64,000 bases of DNA, taken from the NCBI GenBank assembly GCA_022036555.1, contig CM039130.1, forward strand, positions 4,722,897 to 4,786,896, written 5' to 3'. The position numbers and the translations under genes were made by a program. The notes below the pieces were generated by a model that did not search any database, was not told the DNA's origin, and was given only the letters and a program-made list of their open reading frames with translations. Shown here in pieces: positions 44,889-57,205 of the stretch (positions are counted from its first letter, which is position 1; each line of letters opens with the position of its first letter). Source of the stretch: Microstegium vimineum. Lineage: Eukaryota; Streptophyta; Magnoliopsida; Poales; Poaceae.

Positions 44889-47225
44889 CCTACAGAGTGC
44901 CGATCGAGTAGATAGGTAGCCATCTGCCTAGCCAGCTACAGTAGCTAGCAGCAACCTTCATCTTGCAGCGATGGTGTTGTTGGACATGTAGACATAGGGT
45001 AGCTGTGCAGAACTGCAACAAGTAACATGGGACGCGTCAAGGTAAGAAATTAAGAAACAGAGACGTGCGGGAAAACAGAGACATGTTTTTTTTTCCAAGG
45101 AAGATGGTTAGATCTTAATTATTCATATATGTTAGAGTGGCTTAGAGCAGAACTTAGTTTAATTTGTATCCAATAAACTTTAACACGTGTACATTAAGAT
45201 AAATATATGTGCTAATTTCAAACAAGATCTTAATTGGTTCGTAGACTTTTCTTTTGTTTAAAGGGATCTATGCATGTCTTAATTTGTTAAGTGATGTGAA
45301 TTAGATGTATAGATAGATTAGATAAAACAAAGAAGTGCAGCTATGCAGGCATTAGTGCTCGCTCGCTCGCTTTAGAGCGAAGAAAGAGTAGAAAGAGTTA
45401 AGAGGCGTTGACCATTGAGCGAGCTGATGAGGCACATCACACACCCTTTTTCTCATTAGAGGGAGTGGAGTCTTATCATATAAAAAAACATACTTGTATC
45501 CGATCCCATCCTTGGTTGCTTGCCGCATGCGTCTATCATATATATCCAACCACTCCCATTATATTCTCATCGATCACAATTCTAGCTAATCGCCCCCCAA
45601 CAACAGTCTGCGGGCGGTCTGAGCTAGATGGTCCTTCATGCATGTTGTATTCTTGTTTCTCCAGTACGAGTACTCTATACTCTCTTCGTCCCTTTTTATC
45701 TGGATAGGGAAGCGTATCTGTAAAAACAACACGTTTTTCCAATGATTAGGAGGAAGTGGCCTGGTAACCCTACTTGCTATTTATGTAAAGAAAACGAAAA
45801 CATACAACATCTATTTTTCCAATGAAGTACAGCAAAAGCTGTTTGGACTATTGTGGCCTATTCAATCGGTGCAAATAATATTCCAAATTCCATTCATAAT
45901 TGTTGGAGCTGGTGTGAGAGATGGTTGTCTGCTGGCAAACATTTTCACACTTTGGGCATTGCTACTGTTTGTTGGGCTATTTGGAAGACCAGAAATGAAA
46001 TATGCTTTGAAGGCAAAATCGTGATGAATCCTGTCACGATTATTTGCTTTGCTTGCTCTCTAATGGGTTACTGGGCAGGTTTGTTTCTGGAAGAGGACAA
46101 AGACGCTCTGATGGCTGGGGTGATTACGATGTTGGCGATCGCTGTGAGATTGACAACAAAGAACAAGGAGAAGAAGGATCAGCCGCTGCTGAAGGACGCA
46201 GAAGATGGGGATATGGAAGAGTGAAACAGCACCTGAAGGATCCTTTTTTAGTTTCATCCTTTTCTTGCTCCTGTTCTAGTTGAAGATGTATTCTGTTACG
46301 TCGCTAAACTTCCTGGTCTAGGTCTTCCTTCTCTATGGCTGCTCTTTTTGTTTGTCTGATGCAGACAAAGTTGTGTGAGCAGAGTAGCTTATGTCTTGTC
46401 TTTCATCTTTGGTAATCTCGTTCTGTTGAACTCGCAAACTTTGTATTTCCATTGTTCTCAATGGAAATGGGGTGATGCCTTGTGTCAAAAAAAAAAGAAC
46501 AACACGTTTTTCTGGCAATAGATAAAAAAGGACCGAGGATGTGCGTCCTGTCCTGTCTCCAGAGCCGCCGCTGCCGTGGAGGGCTGGAGGCGTGGAGCAT
46601 CCATCCATCCAGCAACAAGCTAGCCGGCCTAACAAAATATCATCTCTCAAATCACGTTGGGGATGATCGAGGATTATATATCATCAGTAAAAGCAAAAGG
46701 GATACGCGCGCAAGAAGCTGCGCGTAATAATATATAAAGCAATACGTCGGGCGGCCTAATAAAGCTGATTAGAGAGGCACGGTGTTTATTCCTCCTACGT
46801 AACATCACGCCAAGACAGACTAACAATAAGGTTCGATCATGCAACCTGACCAGCTGAATTTCATGATGCACGCTGCACTCAATCGATCTCATGCATAGGC
46901 TGGATCACATATTTGACATGCTACTAGCTAGGGTAACAAGAAGCAGATCGATCGAGACAGCAGGGAATTATTAAAATGTTTATCGAAATGTTCATAACCA
47001 AAGCACTGCATGTTTATCGAAATGTTCATAACAAATTAACAACAGGTACTTGACGACTTCGAACTGCATGGAACCACAAACGTCTGCCCACCCAGCGGCA
47101 ACAGGGCACACCTCAAAAATAGCATACCAACAATTAATATCCCTCACTATTTCCCATGTTTTTTCTTCTTCTTTAAACACAACAAACAGACAAGAGATGC
47201 ACTATGTCTAGTTCAAATTCTGCTC
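44889..47225. repeat. Duplicated 3' flank of ULP2 copy 2
   Basis: Second copy of the 1055-2272 sequence in the same orientation, downstream of the minus-strand copy 2. It differs by small indels, extra sequence near 45120-45230, and the LINE at 45740-46497. Confidence 0.75.
45740..46497 (+). mobile_element. 5'-truncated LINE
   Basis: 758 bp flanked by a 15-bp duplication AACAACACGTTTTTC (45725-45739 and 46498-46512). Ends in an A-rich tail at 46487-46496. Codes for the C-terminal end of ORF2: zinc-binding zf-RVT remnant CYLCKENENIQHLFF (about 45777), then CWAIWKTRNEICFEGK (45976) and a lysine-rich end stopping at 46224. Absent from the corresponding place in the first flank, so it arrived after the duplication or was confined to this copy. 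5' truncation and target duplication are hallmarks of target-primed reverse transcription. Confidence 0.9.
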
Positions 47226-48953
47226 TTATTCTTTCTTCTTCTTACTCTTTCCACAGAACTGTTCTATGAATGCCTTGGTATCATCGTCCCTGCTGTATCT
47301 GTGTCTGCGCGGACAAGAATGGTCTGGTCTGTAAACTCTTGTGATCCACATCGCGGTGCCACTTTCCTCACAAAAAACACCCGGAACCGGCACCATGTTA
47401 CCGATGGCGGGCTCCTCATTATTCCCCTCTGATCTCTTCACACTGCTGTCACTAATAACTGCATCCTGAATTGTTGGCATGCTACTACCCATAATGGCCT
47501 CCTCATCAGCAGTACTCTTCAATCTTTTCGGCGATGAAGCTCCAGTAGATGATTTGCCTTCTTTCTCAGCTTTTGAGAAGCCAGAATCTGCTTTCTTTGC
47601 TGCAACTTTTTTGTCTTTCACGCTATCTGAACATGAGGTTGCTTCTGATGCAACACAGCCACCTGAGTTCTTGCTGCATTTGTTGATGCTAATAGTAGGC
47701 ATAGGCCCTCCTTTGTTTAATACTGCAACATCAGCGATGTGGTCTTCCATGCTCTTATTAGCAAGGTATCCAGCCTCCATATTTGCTTCTCCTGATGCCG
47801 AAATGCCTTTGTTACTAGTCTTACTTTTATCAGTGTCTCTAGATGCCCCACTTGTTTCATCTGGATCATTGATACTCTTAGCAGCGTCTCTAAACACTTC
47901 ACTTGCTTCTCCTGGTTCTGCAACCTTCGCGCCTTCATCAATGCTCTTAACAACATTTCGAGACTCTCCTCTTGACTCTTCTGATGCTGCAACCTTCATG
48001 TCTCCATTTCTCTTGACGGTGTTTTCCAACCCTGCAACACTGATGTATTCCACACTCTTACCAGCGTCTCTAGACACTTTACTTGTTTCTTCTAGTTCTG
48101 CAACCTTCATGCCTTCATCAAAGCACTTAACAACATTTCGAGACACTCCACTTGCCTTTTCTGATGCTGCAACCTTCATGCCTCCATCGCTCTCCATAGT
48201 GTTTACTAACCCTGCAATACTAATGCCTTCCACACTCTTAGCAGTGCCTCTAAACACTTCACTTGCTTCTTTTGGTTCTGCAACCTTGATGCCTTCATCA
48301 ATGCTCTTAACGTCATTTTGAAACTCTCCACTTGCCTCTTCTGATGCTGCAACCTTTATGCCTCCATTGCTCTCGACAGTGTTTCTCAACCCTACAACAC
48401 TGATATATTCCACACACTTAGCAGCGTCTCTAGACACTTCACTTGCTTCTTCTGGTTCTGCAACCTTCATGCCTTCACCAATACTCTTAACATCATTTCG
48501 AGATTGTCCACTTGCCTCTTCTGATGCTGCAACCTTCATGCCTCCATTGCTCTCCATAGTGTTTCTTAATCCTGCAACACTGATGCATTCCACACTCTTA
48601 GTAGCGTCTCTAGACACATCACTTGCTGCTTCTGGTTCTGCAACCGTCATGCCTTCCATGCTTTTAACAACATTTCGAGACTCTCCACTTGCCTCTTCTG
48701 ATGATGCAACATTTATGCCTCCATTGCTCTTGACAGTGTTTCCCAACCTTCCACTCACCTCTACAACCATTTTTGAGTTGTCGTCTACTTCAAATTCCCC
48801 ATCCTTTTGTATGCTATCATAGCCCTTAGATGCATCAGTTTTTGATATAGCATTGTCCATCCTGGTGGCACATTCAAATTCTTCCAACAGTAGCTCTCTT
48901 ATTCTCTGCCTTAGACCAAATGCTTCTTCAGGTTTGAACCAACTGCGATTAAA
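47226..48953 (-). CDS. ULP2-like: ULP2 copy 2, exon 14 (C-terminal extension)
   Basis: 1728 bp, open throughout. Starts FNRSWFKPEEAFGLRQRIRE, the end of the protease fold, followed by five copies of a 59-60-residue repeat, then a serine/lysine-rich linker (SPKRLKSTADEEA near 47540) and the conserved tail WITRVYRPDHSCPRR ending in KSKKKKE and TAA at 47226. The tail's basic end could serve in nuclear retention. The repeats have no family I recognise. Confidence 0.85.
   Translation of the reverse strand, partial: FNRSWFKPEEAFGLRQRIRELLLEEFECATRMDNAISKTDASKGYDSIQKDGEFEVDDNSKMVVEVSGRLGNTVKSNGGINVASSEEASGESRNVVKSMEGMTVAEPEAASDVSRDATKSVECISVAGLRNTMESNGGMKVAASEEASGQSRNDVKSIGEGMKVAEPEEASEVSRDAAKCVEYISVVGLRNTVESNGGIKVAASEEASGEFQNDVKSIDEGIKVAEPKEASEVFRGTAKSVEGISIAGLVNTMESDGGMKVAASEKASGVSRNVVKCFDEGMKVAELEETSKVSRDAGKSVEYISVAGLENTVKRNGDMKVAASEESRGESRNVVKSIDEGAKVAEPGEASEVFRDAAKSINDPDETSGASRDTDKSKTSNKGISASGEANMEAGYLANKSMEDHIADVAVLNKGGPMPTISINKCSKNSGGCVASEATSCSDSVKDKKVAAKKADSGFSKAEKEGKSSTGASSPKRLKSTADEEAIMGSSMPTIQDAVISDSSVKRSEGNNEEPAIGNMVPVPGVFCEESGTAMWITRVYRPDHSCPRRHRYSRDDDTKAFIEQFCGKSKKKKE
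47870..48770 (-). repeat. 180-bp exonic tandem repeats, five units
   Basis: The same motif (plus strand gcctccattgctct) recurs at about 48001, 48181, 48361, 48541 and 48718, so the period is 180 bp (177 in the last). Each unit encodes about 60 residues: GLxNTxESNGGMKVAASEEA, SGESRNVVKSIDEG, MKVAEPEEASEVSRDAAKSV, EYISVA. Multiples of three keep the frame. Copy 1 has only one to two units. Confidence 0.9.
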
Positions 48954-49073
48954 CTGTGGAATACACAAGCAAGTCCAGTATCAAACATCTCAGTCAGTCT
49001 TCATTAAAAGCTCAAAAAAACTGCTAGCATGGCAAGAACTAAACAAGTACAGAAAGCAGAAGGCAGCACTAAC

Positions 49074-51898
49074 CATCTTAAGTTTATCAGTTGTGAATGT
49101 TGTTGGTGCCTCTTTTATAAACTGTTCAATATAATAAAGCATGAAGATACCACAGTCGTATGCATTATTCTGCTGTGGGACCTAGCAGTTGTTAGAAACC
49201 ATGTTATAATATTGATTTAAGAGTAAATTGCACCAATAATGCAAGTAATCGCAATCTCAACAAATATATATTTATCGCAAACATATGGAAACCTATACCG
49301 ATAAGGGGAACTGGAAGCACTTTATACTGTTATGCTTTGCAACATTATTAAATTGTATGTACCTTGACAGTTTCCTTGCGTATATCACTGAAAAGACGCT
49401 TCCATGTTGGCTTTGCATCGGGCTTTGCAACGGATAAGAAGCGCCATTCCTTTTCAAGGTACCTGCAACATGTGCAGTTGATGGTGTCACTGTTGTGAAG
49501 AGTTATTACAGTAGGTTACTTACACTAAAACTCGGCAGCAAGCAAGTCTGCCATATTTTGGAATTTCATGTTTCTGAACAGCAAGAGTGAAAATAGCTAA
49601 AATATAGCTGGATAACTGTAGCTGAGATTGTTACTTGCCTCCCAACTATGTTCAAGATCTTAGTACTGCGATGGATCCCTAGGGAGTCCAGATGAAGTAT
49701 GATTGGTTCTGAAATTCTCTCTTTTGGAGGAAGGCAAATGATTACCAAGCTCCAGTGATCCCTGGTTTACAAATTAAATAGGGAAATCTCCATAAATTAT
49801 ACTATATAAAAAGGTACAGCATGAAAAACATGATTGTAGGTTTCAAACGCATTCAGCATATGCTAGAAGGCAACAGTTCAGGTGATTATAAAAAGGAAAG
49901 GTTTAACAGCAATCCAGGGATAAGGAGAACATCTGGGATTAACCTCTGAGCCATATTATTCCTGATCTGATAGAATTTAAAATGAATTATGAGGCTTTCT
50001 AACAAGCTAATAATGTCTTAAACTTGTACAAGTGTGCCTTTTAGAACAACTTATATTAGTAATAGTATTTTTGCTTGATAATGTAAATGCATTTTCTAGT
50101 ATCCACTTAATTCTTATGGATCGGCAAGATGATGTATGCGTTATTGAATATATTGATACCTTTCCACCATCTTCTCAACTTTGGCAAGTCATGCTAGAAC
50201 AAGATCCAAAGAAGAAATAAATTTGGTCATATAAGATAACATGTAAGGTAATAAAAAAATATGATGAATAAACAAGTAGCACCATTTTTAGGGGAGCTTA
50301 TGGGAGCTTTTAGAACTGGGTACATCATTTTTTAATTGTGGTCCCACACAAGAAAAGAGAAAAAAAAAAAACTCCCTTCCGCAGGCAACCTCGCCTTGTA
50401 TGGGAGTTTTCAGAATTGGGTACGCAATTTTTTAATTTTAGTCCCACCCAAAAAAACAAGGATCTACCTCATAGCCACTAGCGAGGAAGAATTTAAACTG
50501 AGTTTTCTGTAGCATTTCGGGGGGGGGGGGGGGGGGGGGGGGGGGTTATTCTGTACCATTTTTAAGGGGTGTATTCTGTAGCATTGATCCTATCTCCTTC
50601 CAATAATGCTGGTGCGCTGCGGCACAATCAGTGGATGAACCCTAGCTGAAAGAATTTAACTCACAGACCATTTTTGGTTGTCTGGCTTCTTTAAAAAAAC
50701 TGAAACGAGTGTGTGTTCAAGTCAACTTTGAGTATACTGTTGTAGTCTACCAGATCCATGAAGAAAGTCCAGTGTGGTTCTTGGCAGGATCTTCCATTTT
50801 GAGCTCTATGATGCCACAACTATCTTTTGTTTGCATAGCATTTCTGTCTTTTCTTGGGGTTGTGTGTGTCTGTCCATTTTTCCGTCTTTTTATTTGGTTT
50901 TGTACTAGAGATTCGTTCCTTCTTAACAAGGGGATGAGCAGCTCTCTTGACGGTTTGGGAAAAAAAATAAAGTAAACTTATTACAAGGCACTTATGTATT
51001 ACGTACCCAGAATAGTATAATTATCCTAATCTGGAACAAAGACATATAATGCGAAACATTTGATAAGAGAACTATGCCTTCATGAAAAAAAAGATTGTAC
51101 CGTCTCATACAATGCTTCTTCAATCTTTCCAAAAAAATATGTGTTAAATATGTAGAACTTGTCTCTGAAATCTTCATTACACAATCTGGTCATTTTGATG
51201 TACCTGCACAGCAACATCACAGGAAGAATACAGAGTGCCATCTCTTAATGCCTCCCTAGAAATTAATAACATAGCTCAGAATTCACATAATACTACTTTA
51301 CAAATTCTTCAGCTAAATAGCCCACAGTGAATAGTTTGATTGTGCTAAGACAATACAATGTTAAACAGCAGTAGAAAACAAAGCATTAAATTTCTTTTAA
51401 AAAAAGAGCTAGCATTAACACCTAAATACTCCCATAGTAACCCTTGCATTGATTACTTCCTATTTGTTTGAGATAAAACCATACATTGAGCCGTTTAAAA
51501 AATCATAATATAAAAGTTGCCACTTACTTGATGTAGAAGTTTATCACTGGTGAAGACAAAAATACTCCAGGATCAAGACATTTAATATCAGATCTGGTGA
51601 GCTCGACAGCTTCTTGATCATCTCTATTCACATAATAAAGCCAAAGGAAGGTAAAATAAACACCATGAATTCATGATCTTAGGAGAAAATGCACAATATT
51701 CACCTTGATGGGTAGTAGATCTTTGGTCCATTCCTGAACATACAATTGGTTGAGTTGAAACATAAATTAAAAGGTAAGCTAACAGTGTATATGATTAATA
51801 CATCACTACAGAGGAGCTTACAGGCTGTCAGTCATCTCATGGTTTACTTTTTCCTTAGGTTCCATATCTTCATAATCCAATAGAACCACATCTTGAAC
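49074..51898 (-). pseudogene. ULP2-like: ULP2 copy 2, exons 6-13 (protease domain)
   Basis: Protein motifs in order: VQDVVLLDYEDME (exon 6), KIYYPSR (7), LTRSDIKCLDPGVFLSSPVI (8), FYIFNTYFFGKIEEAL (9), LRRWWKGINIFNNAYIILPI (10), DHWSLVIICLPP and ILHLDSLGIHRS (11), YLEKEWRFLS (12), PQQNNAYDCGIFML (13). Exon 11 ends in a GC donor (GGGAG/GCAAGT), identical in copy 1. Exon 10 lacks GT at its donor (50110-50109 read TT on the minus strand). Confidence 0.85.
50519..50545. repeat. 27-bp poly(G) tract in intron 9
   Basis: Uninterrupted run of 27 G in the plus strand, in the intron between exons 9 and 10. The same place in copy 1 (about 16255-16300) has only short gag/gg runs amid tttt, so the tract expanded in copy 2. 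Confidence 0.85.
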
Positions 51899-52519
51899 CT
51901 TAAAGGAAATTCATATAAATAAATATATAAGCTCAAATGACATGTAAAAGTGGTGCCAGGATTAAACTCCTATGAGAAAGCATGGGAGCGCTCAATAAAC
52001 GGCCTGGCTCTTGACAATGTGACATATGACAACTAAATTTATTATAAACAAATAATACCATGATGAGTTATCAATGGAAAGTATAGTGATATCTATTAAA
52101 GAGGATTATAACCACCCAATCTTTGTGAAGACAAGATTTAGTGCAAAATATAAACTTTGTAATCTCATGTTAACAAAGAGAGCTTATTTTTCTCAACCTT
52201 ACCCAGCCTTGCTAGTGAGCAATAATTAATGCAATCACGCCATCAGTAATGCAAAGACATATCCATGATGTTAAATAACAACTCACTACTATCTCTTCGG
52301 TTCTTATGACCACTGAAGTCAAACATGTATGCTCATTACGCATTGCATGCAATATGGTTACACTGAAATGCAACATAATATATTTTCACATTTAGCAGTT
52401 AATCCATAATGAGGATTGGGTGAATTTAACCGTTCAAGCAACAGGAAAACATGGATGATTAGTTACGTAATAAGAAATTAAATGATTATTCAAAAAGTAC
52501 TCTTCTTAGTCTAACTTAG

Positions 52520-52731
52520 TGAAACAAGGTAGGGAGAATAAATTTTCTATTGTTGTTGTAGGCTGCACTTATAGAGCAATGAGTGTACATGCAAGGAAAG
52601 AATCAAAGATATCCTCTAATCTAGCCTAATTAATATAGGCTATAAAAGTACATGCATATATTATCTGCTATTAGAGCTAGTAATGACTATGATTGGAAGA
52701 AAATAGTGGATCAGATAATGCCATTATAACA
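52520..52731 (-). repeat. Old Copia 3' LTR
   Basis: 212 bp; partner of 56978-57186 and of 41746-41956 in copy 1. Divergent by several substitutions and small indels, so the insertion is old. Confidence 0.82.
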
Positions 52732-52739
52732 GCCCTCTA

Positions 52740-55380
52740 GGGTGTCAACCAGGAGTAGAGTGGACGTTGAGACTGGAGCAAATTTCCTTGAAGATCGAGT
52801 CGAAAACCATTTGGTGAAGATATGCACATATTGGGGAGTCATGGGAACATGAAGGACACAAACTTCTCCAAGAAAGACATGTTCACGGGAAAAAAGAAAA
52901 TCAATGTCCACATGTTTAGTCCTTTGATGTTTCGCTGGATCTATGGAGAGGTAATCTGCACTTTTGTTGTCACCGTAGATGACAATAGCTTTCTGTAGAG
53001 GACAACAGAGCTCAACCATCAAACTTCAGCGACAACATTGGCAACCCCACAATACTCAGTTTCCTCAATGGGGAAAGCATGGTAAGTTGCATTTGGAAAA
53101 CCAAGAAAAACATAATAACAAAGGTGGATCGTTGTGTATCTAGGCAGCTGGCCCAATCAACATCGGAGATAGAAATACGAGAGCTGAAGACCATGGGCTA
53201 AAGTGCTTTTCACATACCATCGTGTTCTCTTGAGTACAAAAAAGTGATGCTCCTAAGGGTCGTGCATATGCATGCATGCTTGTTGCATACCTTGTGTGAT
53301 AATGTCGGGGTGAGTGAGAGTGAGGTATTGTAGTTTGCCCGAAATGCCCCTGTAGAGGCTTGGGTTACCATCAGATGTTCCTCCTATGGATGAAAGCTTG
53401 GAGGTGGCTTAAATGGTGGTGAACCTAGGGTATAGTTTGTCATCTTGGTGCATTCTAGAGTTTCAGCAGCATATTTCTCTTGGGAGCAATGATGCCAAGG
53501 AAGTAAGTAATGGAGTGGACCAAAGTATGTCATAGAAAACTCTTGCTAAAGAGAGTTGATGACAAAAAAAAGAGTTGTAGTGCAAGCAATTAGGTTGATG
53601 TCATCAACATAGAGGAGCAAATATGCCATCTCACACCCTTGGTGGAAGATGAACAATGAGGGGGTCACACTTGGAGACTTTGAAACAAATGGAGAAGATT
53701 TCTTGGAATCGGCCGATCCAGGCATAAGGAACCTATTTGAGACCGCCAAACGACTTGTTGAGGCATCAGACGTGATGGGGATTGGCAGGTTCGATGAAGC
53801 CAAAGGATGCTGACAATTCACCATTTCTTGAAGGACACCATTGAGAAAGGTGTTCTTTACATCAAGTTGGTGTATAGGTCAATGGTTGTTCTGATTGTCA
53901 CCGAGTTGATGACGAGCCTAAAATTAAGTCTTGTCATAATCAACGCAGGCTATTGTGAGAACCATGCAAAATAGTGTGTGCTTTGTACGTGTGTTGGTAC
54001 ACCCATTTGACAGAGATGATGTTGGCGTTGGGAGGTGGGATAAGGTCCCATGTTTGGTTGGTTGTGAGAGTATTCAACTCCTTCATCCTGGTAGCATACC
54101 AAAATGGATCAGCGAGCACACCACATTATGTTTTTGGTATTGGAGATCTTGTGTTAATGATAGAGGTATTGTAGGTGAGGAACTGCTTGGAAAGAGAATA
54201 CCCCTTGCATAGGTGGACATTGGGTGTGAGTTTTGGATAGACCTTACACTATTATGCGGGCACCAATATGTCATTGCCACTCTAACATGCTTGATTTGGG
54301 GTATTATAGTAGTCCTTTGTGCAGGGGAGACAACAATCGCCAATAGGGTAGTGGGAGCTTTGTGCGGCAAATAATGTGTGGGCACAAGGAAGTGTGTGTG
54401 GCATAGAGGTTGTGCCAAGCATGGAAGAAGTGATGAGCAAAGGGTAGGCATGTGATACAGAAGACTGCAGAGACATAGTTATGTAGTTGATTGCAAAACC
54501 ACATTGTCAATTCGAGGCATGTTTGGAACACATAGTGCAACGATTGCACAATGATGGACCCTATGTGCTAGCGCTAAAGCCCAGCCAAAGGGAAGGATGT
54601 AGAAGTCATCCTCCTCAAAGAACCTTTAGAAAGAAGAGTCTGGTGTGAATCGATCCACATATGGAAAACATGATTCATCAAAAACATGTCATATGGTACA
54701 ATCACACAATTAGTAGACAAATCGAGGCAACAATATCCTTTGTGGTTTGTGGTTGGGGTAACCTAGAAGAATGCACTTTGTAGACTGAGGAGCAAGTTTG
54801 TGGGGCAATGTGAAGGAAAGGTTAGGATATCATTGACATCCAAAATCCTGAAGATGATCATATGAAAAACAAGGCTTCACGAGGACTTTGGAAATTTAAG
54901 GTTATGTGGCAGGTGATTAAGGATGTGTGTAGCTATAAGAAGAGCTTCAATCTAGAACTTAGAAGGTAGACATAGTTGGAAAAGCAAAGTTCAAATGATG
55001 TTATTGGTAGTTCTAATGATGTCCTTGGCTTTACCATTTTGTTGTGATGTGTAGGGATAGGAGAAAAGCAACTAGGTGCCAAGGGTGACGAAGAAATCCT
55101 AAGTCAATGTGTTGTCATATTATTTTCCATTTTTTATTGGATACATGAGATTCAAGTATTGTGGTGTGTATAGGCATAGGCACTCAAATGTCAATTTCTA
55201 GGACAAGAGGTAAAGTTCATAGTTATGCATATAATCATCTAAGCGAACAAGATAATACTTGTTGATAGATATTTCTACATGTAATTGGAGATGTCCATAT
55301 ACATCTTAATGAACAATTTGGAAAGACTTATTTGGCATGAGATGATGAAGCACATCAAACCATACTTGGCATGAGAACAC
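52740..55380 (-). pseudogene. Old Copia integrase-RT-RNase H fragments
   Basis: Integrase pieces (YYLVRLDDY near 55245, TSQQNGKAKDIIRTTNNII near 54990), RT pieces (EMAYLLLYVDDINLIA at about 53610) and RNase H with VIYGDNKSADYLSIDPAKHQ (52960) and a KHVDIDFLF block. Frameshifted and stop-ridden throughout. The YVDD motif survives by chance. Confidence 0.75.
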
Positions 55381-56600
55381 ACAAATATCAAGACATGGTC
55401 AATAGTCTCACTCGTTGCATCACATAAATGACACTATGGAGAGTGAGGCAATACAAAGCGAGCTAGGTAGTCTACAATCCTGCACCACTTTTGTGCCACC
55501 ATCTAGAGAAAAAAATAGCACTTCAACGGTGCCCAAGTATTCTAGATGCACTTGTGAGGCTAAAAACAATAGAACTAGTGAGGAATCAACGGTAAGCGGA
55601 CTTGGTGGTATATAGACTAGAGCTCGACATACTACATACATGGACGTCTTCTTGGCCCGCATGCAGCTAAACTTGTTCCAAGTTGTAGATAGTCAACAAT
55701 CGTCGCAACCGAGAGAACTCTAAAAATGTTGTGAACCAAGGTCCAATCTAGAAGTGCCTCAGCCACATTTTGCCGCCGCATAGTACACCTTTTGACGAAA
55801 AGGATCAGAGCTGGCACTAGACCTTGGACTGACTGGTTGTGGAGCCATAGGTTTGTCAAAAACTTTGAGTTCTATCCATTGCCCACCATATAGAACTGAT
55901 CAATATTGCTAACATGGATTTGTCACAAGGGTGCACCGCAACATCAAACTCATCCCATGATCACGTATGATCCGCCTTGCTCAACCACAACCAATGCATT
56001 CTAGCCCATCCCAAGGTCTCTAGGTTGTGGATGCCTAAGCCTCCCAACTTGATCGGGTTGCATGCCCTTTCCCAAGAAATCGTACAATGTGCACCAATGA
56101 AATCCCAACGTTCGTTCTAGAGGAATGCCCGACAACGTTTGTCAATAACGTGAATCACCTATCTGGGACGTTCATGGCTGCTATTAGCATGTAGATCGTT
56201 ATGATGGTGAGAACCACATGGATGAGGATGGATCGCTCAACGGTGTTTAGCTTAGCTTCCTTCCACCTAGGTGGCATATCTGAGATCTTGTTAATAATGG
56301 GTCATGATTCCTCCTTCATCATCTTCCTTATTGATAGTGGCAAACCTGAATATTTTCACGGGAATTCCTTGATGTCACAAGGAAGGGTCACGATGATCAC
56401 TAAGAGCTCGTCACCCTAGCATCGTATTGGGACTGCAAAGATGTTGGTCACATTTGTTTGTAGCCCTGATGCATCTCCAAACAACTAGGATGGCCTTGTT
56501 CATTAATAAGTCATCCTTCAGTGTTGGTAGAATGAACAAGACAACATCGTCACATCGTCGGCATACAGTGAAACGTGATGCTTAATGTGGCGGCTACATA
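55380..56600 (-). mobile_element. LINE ORF2 fragment inside the old Copia
   Basis: Reads the C-terminal half of a LINE reverse transcriptase: YADDV at about 56590, GMQPDQVGRLRHPQP (corresponding to the GGLGI block, about 56020) and downstream NLWLHNQSVQGLVPAL at about 55850. It joins the Copia frame abruptly at about 56600 without LINE tail or target duplication. Present in both gene copies, hence older than the duplication. Confidence 0.7.
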
Positions 56601-56977
56601 GTGGTTGTAGAGATGGTGAAACAAGAACATCATTTAGATATGATGTGGTCTATGAAGATTTGATTGGAGAAGAGCTAGACGCAGTATTAGGTAAGTGAGA
56701 ACGATCACCCACCATGACTCCAGAAGGAGGTATGGGTTGAGAAGTTAATAGATTACTAGAGTTGGAGGAGAGGTGCTAAGAAGCACCAGACTCCATGTAT
56801 ATCATGGAGAGGTAGTGTTCACTTGAAGGGCCATGGCGTTCATGGGAAAGAGAAACGACAATGGTTGCAGCTAGTGTGCTAGTAGGATCTACTTGTAGTT
56901 GCTCATCCATGGTAAGAAAGAGAGGGACATGAAGGAGAAAATAAGGAAAGGCAGGATAGTAAATTAGGTTGATACCA

Positions 56978-57186
56978 TGAAAGAAGGTAGGGGGAATAAA
57001 TTATCTATTGTTGTAGGCTGTACTTATACAACAACAAGTGTACATGCAAAGGAAAGAATACAAATATCCTCTAATGTAGCATAACTAAAACATGCTATAA
57101 AAATTACATGCAGATATGATCTGCTATTAGGTCCAGAAATGACTGAGATATGAAGACCAATAATGGCTAGGATAATGCCTCTAACA
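56978..57186 (-). repeat. Old Copia 5' LTR
   Basis: 209 bp, ends CTCTAACA and is followed by ATTAG. Nearly the same sequence as 41746-41956. Confidence 0.82.
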
Positions 57187-57205
57187 ATTAGTATCAGATA
57201 CCAAC

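Larger units (their letters stand above)
52520..57186 (-). mobile_element. Old Copia remnant in ULP2 copy 2 intron 5
   Basis: LTRs at 56978-57186 (5', 209 bp) and 52520-52731 (3', 212 bp), TG...AACA on the plus strand. Flanks CTTAG (52515-52519) and ATTAG (57187-57191) are a decayed 5-bp duplication. The primer site TGGTATCAACC (minus, 56977-56967) fits initiator Met tRNA. It contains a tiny gag start, a LINE fragment, integrase, RT and RNase H fragments. Confidence 0.85.

Noticed and set aside
47479..48321. 280-codon plus-strand open frame
   Set aside because: It is the antisense of the repetitive ULP2 exon 14; the minus frame has splice context, family motifs and a matching copy.
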